Shown here: positions 15,401 to 27,400 of the stretch, piece after piece | How the letters are laid out: each line of letters opens with the position of its first letter | Numbering within the stretch: the first letter of the stretch is position 1 | Assembly (NCBI RefSeq): GCF_964355755.1 | Contig: NC_092675.1 | Span: 27,196,412 to 27,260,411, forward strand | From: Antedon mediterranea | Lineage: Eukaryota > Echinodermata > Crinoidea > Comatulida > Antedonidae | DNA: 64,000 bases | Direction of reading: 5' to 3' | Notes under the pieces: model-generated | Database searches by the model: none | The model's input: the letters and a program-made list of their open reading frames with translations, nothing else | Told to the model about the DNA's origin: nothing | Position numbers and translations under genes: made by a program

Positions 15401-18400
15401 TAAGGGGACACTTTCCCATGAAATGAACAAGGTGCATACATTTAAACTCTACATCCAACCCCTATTCAGGGGACACCTCTGTTAAGAGGACACTTTTCTG
15501 TTAAATGAACAATCAAAAATATATGTTTTAACAGAATGGCCAACCCTCGTTAAGAGGACACATTATTGGGTTCTAAAAGTGCATTATTATAGGGGCTTAC
15601 TGTGTATGTGGACTTATTTTCACCAGGAAGGTGACTGGTAGTGGTACATAAAACATATTTTATGGACAATCGTAAATCGTGACGTTTACCTTCAATCAAT
15701 GCATAGGTCATAATGACGACCCTATTGTTTATCTGTGCGTTTTCATCTACCACTGTCTTCACGACCTTTCTAGCCTCATCTTTACCAGATGTATTTCCAG
15801 AGCTGATGTAAACTATTATAGAATCTATTCATAAAAAAATAATTTAATTCGTTCAAATGTTTGAATTGAATTGTGGGTAATAATGATTTGCATTTGAATG
15901 GTTACATTTATCCAAAAAACATTTTTTTTTTTCAATCCAATTGTTGTTGAATAACTGATATGCGACATTGATATGTCATATTCAACACACAACAAATATT
16001 AAAAAATTACTTTTTCAAGTCAAGGTGACATATCTAGCCATTTTTATGCTGCACTGCTGGAAAATGTGGTACTTTTTTGTGTTTTTCAGAAGAAACCAGC
16101 AAATTAACAAGTAGTTAGTACTCAGAAAATTAATCACTTTAAATTAATAATATGTATTACTTACCAGCTAAAGATACATTGTTATTTAGTGGTTCAACTT
16201 CTTGTTTTATCATAGAAAAAGCTTTCTTTAATCCGAGAGTATGATTTGTATTTCCCGATGAATCTGTGAATAAAAAATAAATAATAAAATAATAATGTAA
16301 AGGTTATTTGCCACGGAGATAAATGTTTGTTTATCTAGCTATGGTACAATATAATAAAATTGTGTCTGTCAACACTATCAAACATGTGACAAAAATGTAA
16401 TGTGACCATATAGTACTGTTATGGACATGATGATGTCATATCACTACCATATTTGGGCACATCACACTTTTGTGTCAAATTTGTTTGATAGTAAACAGAT
16501 TTTCAGTCCACCACCCTTTGCAAAAAAACCGTATACGAACGTATACGATTTACATACGTTTCGTATATGTTTCGTATAGGAAGTCCACTTCGTATACGAA
16601 ACGTGTACGTCAATTCGGAAGTTCCTGCCCGCATAATAAACATATAAGAACCGTATACGATCATTTATAAACAATTTCCTAATTATACGCTCCGTATACG
16701 ATCCGTATATGATCCGTATACGACGACGCGTGTATACAAACTGCATCGTATTACCAAGCGAAAAGGGACTGTCCCTCTTTTTACAAGACGACGATAGCAT
16801 ACGTTTACGATCGCAGGAGCATCTTCTTGACTTCAATAATTAATGTACAATTTGGTTTTTTTTCAGTCGGTATATGTACATTAAATTCCCTATGATGATT
16901 TAGTTCATAGTTTTCGCGAATGAAAATTTGGTGCTGTATTTTACTAGACGTTGTTTTTCAAGCAAGCATAAAAACCCACCCAGGCTGTTCTGCCTTGTTT
17001 ATCCCCTCTGCTATTTCTTTACCTTTTGTATGTTCCATTAATAAGTGAATCACACAAAATGTGCTGTTATTAATTTGAAAGTGCTTTAAATAATATTAAT
17101 GTACTTGGAAATAAATAAGTAAATATTAAATTGGGCCCGCAGTATATTAAATTTAAAACGAGTAAGTAAAATTCATAAATTACGATTTAATAAAAATGTA
17201 GAATACATGTGGCTCCCTATTATATATATGGAATGATCCAAATAAATTCGCCCAAAACGTGCCTGTGTTATGTGCGCTGCATGCATGCATCACATGGATG
17301 GATCAGATTTCATTCATTTTCAATCATCATTGTTGATTTTTTGGCTACGGGTTTTGACTCACTATAAAAAAAAATTAAAAATGGGATCGGATGTAGGCCT
17401 AGTTACAGTAGGCCCAGGTAGATAGTAAATTCGATGACTTCTAGCTAGCTAGGCTATAGGCATATTGTAATTGTATATATCGAATATGCAGTATATAGCT
17501 ACTGCAGCAGCTCTAGTAAACTAAGAGTTAACTAGGCCTGGGGAAAATACGCCAAGGAAAAGAGTCTGTGGTACACTCATTGTGAAAATAAGCTAGCTAG
17601 CTTTCCCCCATATATTAGATTTGGTTATACCGTATTGTATTATTTTAATAACCTACTCTAGCTAGTAGTATATCAACAACGGTGAAATGGAAATACGATG
17701 CATTATGGATATCATCGTTGCAGAGTTAGGGGGTGCCAACAAAACATTCAACAGCCAGAAATACAAAAAAGAAGCTCCGACGTTTTTATTTAGAGCATTT
17801 TACTATTTTAGGCATACAGAACTAATTGCTGTAAATTTCCTAGAGTTGTCACTGATAAATACAATTTAACATAACCTACATATAACTTAAAAAATCCAAA
17901 TGATAAATTGTACGCGAACGCAGTAAAACCAACCAGTTAAATGTTTGTTAAATAATTATTTTACATCTCCCTGGTAAAATGGTACCCTACGCCCCCATTT
18001 TTCCGCCATCATTGATAAACCCCCTCTGTACACACGCCTGCCGGCTATTTGTTTATCATTTTAATGAATGTAGTACGAGTCTAACTCCAAATAAAGATAT
18101 AGAACACATTTTAAGAATTCAAAGTGTTGATCTTTTTTAAGAATCTGATATATACCATGAATCATCTTTTTACATAATATACAGCATAAGCATGTACAAT
18201 CTAATTTAATTGTCACACAATTGAATTAACAAAGGACAAGGATTTCAAATAAACTGTTACAAATAAACAATTATTAATGAAATAGTTGGGGTATTGTTGG
18301 GTCCATGGGAAATCAACAATGTTTAGTAGACTTATTTAATTTGTTATTTAAAGTTGAGGGTAGTTATTTTTTAAACAATTATTGGAATACCATGAAAATA

Positions 18401-21400
18401 AAGAAAGATATGTTTTATGATTTCTTAATCACCAAGCAGAAATAATGAAAGCAATTCAATCTGTTCGCTACCGGGAATAAATTGAGATTCGATATAATTG
18501 TATTTACTATCACCACTAATTGTGTTTTTTTTTTATTCATATATAATTCATAATTCATACAATTTATATATATTCAAAATCCGAATGTATTCATCGTTAA
18601 ATAATAATTATTATAATGACCTTACTTCTGTTTTGGGTCATGGTTTTCCTCTTCGGCATTGCCGAATTATTGTTACTCCATCTCCATTGCTACAACACAC
18701 GTCGCGGAATAATATCGCTTAACATAACGATGTAAATTGACCACCCAAAGCTCGCACGTGGCGTGACGAATTAAGAACGACGAACCCGATGATTCACCCG
18801 ATGATATGCATGATTGGCCACCAGGGAGCCGAGTCGACCACGAGTTGGAACTGTAGGCAACCGAGCGACGCTCGGTCGTCGTCGGCGGCTGCACTTACTG
18901 ACCTCTGTCATATTTTATAAAGGAAAACTGCAAACAACATCGTCGATTTGTGAAAATGGCCCCTTGTTTTTTCTAGGCCTACCTAGTAGTATACCTGTTT
19001 AGCGTACTTTATTTACTTGCGAAAAACGTTGTTTGAATGTTATCGGTAGCCTAGGCTATCTAATAAATATAGAAATAAATATGATCTTATGTTCTAGCTC
19101 CTACTAATAATTAATACTACTAGACTAGGCCTATCTAATGGCTGGTGCTAGCTAGAGGCCTAGCTAGCCCTTAGCTAGGCCAGAGCCTACGTACGTATTT
19201 GTTGTAATGACAATTTAAATGTTTTATTTAGCTCTATTCTACTCATTACTGCTATTATAATTTATAAAATGGCCTAGTTTGTTCGTATATGATTCGTATA
19301 CGATATTCTTATCATGAATAAACAACGTATACGTTACGTATGCTAAACGTATACGACGCCAACTCTTTGTGGAGCAACAGAGTGGAAATAATGTAAACAG
19401 TGAAATCGTATACGATCCGTATACGTCGTATACGTTTTCAGCGTATACGGATCGTATACGGCTTTTTTGCAAAGGGCAAGACAACAAACACAAGTGTACC
19501 TAGCCATCATAGAAATTGAAGATAGAATCTAAATCCTGAATGGATAGTAGAAAAACGGGATACAATTAGTACTAACCTGAATCTTTACTAATTGACTTGA
19601 TAAAATTAATCAATTGCTGTTTGTTTTCTGTGGAAGCTGGAGCCAAACCTTTACCATAACAACTATCTGTTTGACAGGTATCAATTGTGGCGCCCACTGA
19701 AACAATCCCGACCTGTATAATAAAAAATCAAAACTAAGATATTTAGTATGTTTGCATGCTTTCTACTATTGAAGTAATAGATCGGTGTTTAAAACATGAA
19801 AGTATACTAGAGTAACTGATCAGCAATCACTGCGTATATTTTATTTAGATCAGTTTAAGCTTGCATAGAGCAGAGCATTATGTACTTATAGCATCATGAA
19901 ATAAAATTATGTGGTATGAATTTTAAACCTACCATATCAAGTTCACTTAGAACACCTAAAGCAACGACTGCTGCTTCCTTTGCCAATCGTAACTGTTCCT
20001 TGCTGACCCATGACCCTCGCTCGATCAGGATGACCACCTTCTTCTGTTGAGGGCGAACACTTGATGCATAGACAGGTCTAAAAAATATGAATTAAATTCA
20101 CACAATCAGTATACACCCATTGTAATTTGTGTTTTTGTTAATGTTGTACAACATTTTATAAACTAGCCATTTTTGCATTCATTCGTGTTGTAATTTTGTT
20201 CTGAATTATTTGTAATTTTAAATGAAAATTAAATAAAGTGAAATTGTAAATTGAAGATTGATATACTGTACTGTATTGACACCCAAATATGGACATTTTA
20301 AGTACAATTCCATTCCAGGACAACCACTAAGGGGACACATGAAATGAATGATGGGACTAATGTTCAGTGGACACCGATAGTATTAGAAATAGTTGCCAAA
20401 TCATCATCTTGTTGTCAAAAACAGAAGTACTGTTAAAGCTCTGTCCACACTATCAACCTTTATGTGACAAAAAAATGTGATGTGCCCATATATACATGAT
20501 GATGTCATATCGCTGCTATATTTAGGCATATCATTACCATGTTTGGGCATATCACACTTTTTTCAAACTAGTTTGATAGTGCAGACAGAGCTTAATACTA
20601 TATTTTTATGTCTAAATCGCCATTACAGTACATTTTCTTTTCAGTTGCAGATTTCATAATTTCAAACAATCATAAGAAAGATAGTAAGAAGAAGTATATT
20701 CTTTATAACTTATACATAAAATAACTCAAACCTGTGCTCAAATGTCTAGGTTACAGTAAATGGAGCCTTGATATTTTATGATCATTTTATGGATGCCAAG
20801 TTTAAGTAGTTAAAAGAAAGTATAATGAAAACAAACTATATGCTTAGATTACTCATCGCATGTAATATAAGATATTTAAAAGTAGTAAATCTGCATCGAC
20901 GCCACTATTAAAAATGCATTATGACTAAGCATACAGGTGGGAGGAGTTGCTTCAGGGACAGGTGGTAACACAATGAATGCCTATAGCTATGATTTTCCTT
21001 GTGTTTCTTGTACATATTATTCCGATGTAACATATTTGATGGTGGAAATGCACATTTTACCAAAAATAAATTAATTCTTTGAGTAAAGATTTTTCATTTT
21101 TGCACAATGGCACTCACTATATCCTATTTATTGTCTTAAGCTCTGTCTACATTATCAAACCTACAGTAGTTTGCCCAAATATGGCAGTGATATTCTCAAA
21201 TATGGTAATTGTAGTAATATGACATCATTATGTCCATGTATGGGCACATCACATTTTGTTTATCAGTGTCACATAAAGTTTGATAGTGTAGACAGAGTTA
21301 ATGCGGTGTAATCAATATTTAGGCTTCAAAAGGGAATTGTGTACAAACATGACAACCCGTATCAATGAGCTACTGTATCATCATATTAAATAAATAGAAA

Positions 21401-24400
21401 AATGTTCTCCAATCTACTATTTATATCAACATTTTTTTTTTTGCATGGATGAATCCAAATGAATGAAACCATTATTACAAATTGATATTTTAAAATTCTA
21501 ATCTTTTTTTTACAAAAAAAAAACAGAATTTATTGTAATTAATAATAACATTGACACATGTTATCTCAGGTTAAATTCAGGACTAGTTGGTTTAAAATGG
21601 TGAATACACATTCAATCCACTAAACATTATGTAAAACAGGATTTTATAAACGATTTATCCTATACCGATTGGTCACCCGTACATTCAGATTCAGATTTAA
21701 TTTTATTTGCCCATTTAAAATTAACATTAAATTCTAAAATGTATATTAATAAAATTATTACTATATAACAAATATTTAAACATACTTGAGATATATTATT
21801 TTAAAACAATCAATATTTATAAACAGACTTGAAGGGATAAAATATTTTGAAAAAGCAACAAATAATCTGAACATCATATACAGTATCCTTACCTACTACG
21901 TGCATCCCAACTGTCTTCACAAGACATTCCAAACTTATTATTAGCAAATCCTGTGGAGGGGTAAAGGACATGAACCCCTTCCTCAGAACTCCAATATTGC
22001 CACTTTATTAGATGACACTCTTTCATTGTCTTTCTAAAAACTGTTTAAAAAAGAATAAAAGATCAAATTTAACGAATGTAAGTAACAAATTGCAATAAAA
22101 AAAAATGTTTTTATTAACCATTTAATTTATGCATACAGTAAAACTACTCTTTTGTGACACGCCTATTCATGCCAATCCCCAATACAAACTAGGGCAATAC
22201 AGTATGTTTCAACACAAACCTACTTAGAGGACATCCCTATTAAGGGGACACATTATTGGGTCACGTATCATAAAACGTGTGTCTCCTTAATAGGGATTCT
22301 ACTGTATAAAGCTCTGTCTACACTATCAAATTTTATGTGACAAAAAAATGTGATGTGCCCATATATGGACATGATGATATCATATCACTGCCATATTTGG
22401 GCATATCATTACCATATTTGGGCATATCATTACCATATTTGGGCATATCACTACCATATTTGGGAACATCACCCTTTTTTTTTTCAAACTTGTTTGATAG
22501 TGTAGACAGAGCTTAAAATACTTAATTATTGCTATCAATCAGTAACATTCAATGAACACTGCATGAAGCAATCATTGTGATTATGATTGCTATAACTGCA
22601 TACACATATTATTCATTCATGTTGATGTATAATCTGATATTGATAAATAACCTGCCTGAAGACTTGAATGATTTATGCTAAAAATATGTTTAATCATTAA
22701 CAATCATTTTCTATGAATTATACAAAATTAAAATAATCTGACAATTACTATGGTAAGGAGCCAATAGTACTTTCAAATACTGTTACATACATTTTCAAAA
22801 TCATTTTATACATTTTATACTGTTAGAGAAGGAATTTGTAATGTACAGTAATTTGTGATTATTTAAAGGATATAACATAATGTGGTATTAACTGTGTACT
22901 GTATTTAATCATACACAAATAACATACACAAATTTTTATTCTATAACTTAATTGTACTGTACTGTAATTACTTTTATGGTCAATTTTAAAACAAAATAAA
23001 AAACAGTATTTTAATTTCAATATACTGTAAATTTAAAAGCTTTTTTAATATCGATGTTTTCTTTATCTTATAATCTTTTGCCCTTTTAAGTAATTGCCAA
23101 TTGAGACTATATGAATGAATTGATATCTTGTTGACTTACTTTGCGTCAGATTGTTGACTGGATTAAATGCACTCGACGTCACAACTGGTGAAAGACGATC
23201 GCACGCACTGTCCTTTGAAATGTCACACTGAAATACATTATCATAACTGTAGAAAAAAAAACAAGAAACATCATATTTAAAAACAATCTGAACTAAGATT
23301 ATTTAATTTAACATGGACTAAAAAAGGGTCTTTTCACACCTGTTCCGGCAATCAAACGCCAATGTTTTGTTTTCACAGCGCTGCACATGCTATGTGCAAA
23401 TCAATATGCGTGTAGCTGCGTGAAAACGAAACACTAATGTTTGATTTGATTTGTGGCGTCGGACTGGAACCATGTTATTACTACTACTATACCAATCAAG
23501 ATAACTGTACTGTACAGTATGTTGGCTTGCCCACTACAGAGTGTTACTATGCTTACCTTAATGATTGTGTCTGCAGCTTACAGCAACTCTGGCGGGCTGC
23601 GATTGGTTGCGTACGGTGCGACTGTGCTCGGTGGGCTTGATATAACTTCTCAACATTATTTTTATTATAATCCAGCTGTTTTAGATATTTTACTAGTTTC
23701 ATCCCAACCTTCAATGTCAGCTAAAAAAATAAACGAATAAAATAAATTGATTAATTCTTTTTTTCCCCAATATTTAATGTAACCAATAAACCATGGAATG
23801 AGGGTTCATATTCTTAGTCAAAAGAAATTAGCTATTAATAACTAATAAAGTAAAAAATTCAAATCCTTGATATGAATCATTCTTTTGATTTCTCTGGGAG
23901 CCCCAGAAATGTCATCTAATCTTGAATCTTCTGAAATATTAAACAATCTCCCGAATTTTTGTTTACTGTCTTTTAGAAAAAGATTCATTTACAATACATT
24001 ACTGTATAATACATTTGTTTACAGTAAATGCTAAATAGTGCAACACACCTCAGGTAAACATTGATTGATAAATATTTTGTGATGATGTAAAGTAATATAG
24101 AGGTCTTAAGTGACACAAAATATCCGCGCCATTCCAAGTACTGTAGCCTACGAATACAATCTTTGGTGGTAAATGTATCAAATCTCACAGTGTTGGATTG
24201 GAGATTCGAACGTCTATGAAACTACTATACTGTACCATTTTCTTTATTTGGCATACATTCTGATTTCAATCATCTTTGAATAATTCTGTTTTCCTTAACA
24301 GTGTTACTGTAGTAACAGAACCGTACTGACCTCATATCACATTCACTCTCATTGGTGACTCACTATTATGATTATTGATTAAATTTTATAGTTTTGTGTT

Positions 24401-27400
24401 AAAGGAATGTGCAGTAAAAAAAACAATTCAATATAACATTTGCATTGGCCAGTGAAATGCCTAGGGTTAGCCTAGCATGCCAATGGAGAAATTTGAACGA
24501 TAATTAATAATAAAAACAAATGGAACAGCAAGCCGCTAAGCCTACTGATTTATGCAGTTCAGACAGGGTCATTTGTATAGGGTAAAGGTACTGTACAGGT
24601 TAAGCCTGCGATGGTTTACAGATGCCTGACCACCACTGCCTCCCAACAGGCTGGGATACTGTACCATACTACAATCAGTACTGTAAATTTCAATAGGATA
24701 GCTCTCCTCTATGGTTGTTGTTGTTTTTACTGCCTTAGGCTAGCCTGACAGAAGCCTTGAAATGTGTGGTTCTGAAACAGGTTGATTTTATTACCTTCGG
24801 CCTACAGGTAACAAACAGTCAACAGTGTTTGGATGTCACCCAAAGGTCCAGGTTTATTTTATTACCCTAGGCCGCATAATTATACAACTTTCATAAACCT
24901 TTACCAAGGACTGCATGTTTTGTTGAAATGTAAAACACAAATACATTTAAAGCCTGTTACAGTAAATGTATTCCTTCTTTTAAATACAATACAATAATTA
25001 TCTCCTGGGGTTGTAGTGTCAACCACCAACTTCATACATACTAAGGAATTAAAATGATTCCATCCAGTGACCTTTAGCCTTCCTAATAGTAATACTATTT
25101 GTCAATTAGCATTATAGATTTATGTATGCTAATGCATAGAGGGAACTGCTATACAATTAAACAGGGTGCATTTCTCTGCACACAGTGCATGAATGCCAAT
25201 TATTATACTGTATGCTCTACTTTGAACAGATTCATTTAAAGAAATTAACAAACTTTCTAGTTCTATTCGTTACACTCCATTTTGATGAAATGTAAATTAA
25301 ATGAAAATGATATTTTTTGATTCAATAGCACAATGAATTAAAACTCACCTGCTGTACTTCAGACAAGTCCGAAGAAGCTTCATCAACATATTCCACAGAA
25401 TCATAAACTCTCTGAAAAAAACATTATAAGTTTACTATTAAATTATTGAGATGGTAAACTACAGGATAATTAATTAATTGAGAGCAAAAGAGTGATTGAT
25501 CATTACAAATTACATACTATTTTACAATGGCCACAAATTGAGGATAACTTACAGTATTTCTTCTTTCTTATTGTACAGTACAGTATTTTATTTAATTTGA
25601 AATAATTAAATTATTATCTAAAAAATTTCTAGATAAAATTTACCAATAAATGTTGAACAGGGAATTTGATGTTTTACTAAGTACAGTAAATAGGTACTGT
25701 ACTTTTACTTTTAGTACCATGGACCTATATTTACCTAAATTATAGGTCCATGCTATAACCGACATGTTAATACCCAAGATAAGTGATAACAATTAACACG
25801 CATACATTTAATAAACATGATGTTTTAACAGCAGAACTTTACACTTATGTAAACATACTTATTATTAGTTTCAAAGTCCAGATTCCAAAATTGACATACA
25901 GTACAATATATTTTGACTTTTTCACACCAGCCTCACATTTCACACAATTTATAATTGGTATCCCTACAATCCACCCCCACCAAAACCTCCGATCTGATGT
26001 AGTTCTACACTAGGTCCTATCTCTACTACAAAAAAAAAATATCAACCGTTTAATATCGTGTGAATAAATTAACTACAATTCTTGAAAGCAGAAGCAGAAC
26101 AAAATCTTTAATAATATCCGGTTAAATAAAAAGTGGCACAGTGAAAATAACAGTTAAAAACTCCCATTGAGGGGTTACCTGTATCACTTTTAGCTGCAAG
26201 TTGCAACGCAAAATAACGGTTACTATTTACTGCTGGATAGTCGATAGCTTTAGTACATGTTGAACGTTTGACAGCCTGAACGCATTGCATCTTGGGTAAT
26301 GAGCCATCAGTAGGAAATTGTTTTTTTAATTTAAATTATTTATTCTTTTAGCTGTAGTGTATGCAAAATATTGGTTCTACTGTCACTGCTGTAGTCGATA
26401 GCTTTAGTACACGTTAACAGTTTGAAAGCCTCAACGCATTGCATCTTGGGTAATCAGTCATCAGTAGGAATTTTTAGTCGCGTGGACGCGACTCTATAGT
26501 TCACTATGTCGGTCGGTTGGTCTGTCTGTCGGTCCGGTATCACTATGCGTTTTAGCACGCAACTTATGGCTGTTGGCCTTGTTTTTTATTTAACTGGTTT
26601 ATTCGGCACTACAGTATGCAGCAGAAACAGGCCACTAGTACAGTAACCCAAATACTGGGCATCGACCCATATTGCACCGTGGACACAGAGTTAATGGACT
26701 GAACATTCAACTCTTGTAGTACTAATGTGATTATTGCAAAGTGTTAACTCAGAACTGTCAGTAAATTAAAGAATCAATATCAATTTAAATCACAGAATCT
26801 TATTAACCAATGAATGAATCCGAAATGATCAAAATAAAATGTTTTCCTCACTTTTTTAACTGAAGAACAATAATGTATCTATAAACTAAACAAAAACTGA
26901 AAATAAAGTATGGCATACAAATAAAATAGGTCATTTTGCAATTTTTTAGCAGGTAAAATCGTTTAACTATTATTATTTAATGTGACATGAATTGAAAATG
27001 GCATATTCAACAGCAATTGGTTTTTTTTAAATCATTTTTTTAGGGTAATCTGTAAACTGGTTTCTGAATGTACAGTGCATTAAGACAAGCACACTTCCAT
27101 TATTATGGTGTATATACAGTACTGTAGGATTTTTAACTGGTGTACTTTTTTTGTGTTTAAATGTAGACAACAAGATACTGTAAAGCGTAATGAACAGTAA
27201 ACTATGATAGACTGCAATATTAATAATTCTGTACAGCAAACCTCAAGTAAACAACATAGCTACTGTATTTTTAAAAACTGGAATGGAATCTGGAAATATT
27301 ATTAACACCATATCAAACAAGGCCAACAGCCATAAGTCGCGTGCTAAAACGCATAGTGATACCGGACCGACAGACAGACCGACAGACATAGTGAACTATA

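Noticed and set aside
16462-16836. 124-codon minus-strand frame rich in Tyr, Arg and Ile
   Set aside because: Produced by the repeated cgtatacg motif in the element's end, which reads as alternating Tyr/Arg/Ile codons.
23437-23740. Two overlapping plus-strand frames of 67 and 95 codons
   Set aside because: They overlie CACHD1 exon 3, which is supported by homology and phase on the minus strand.
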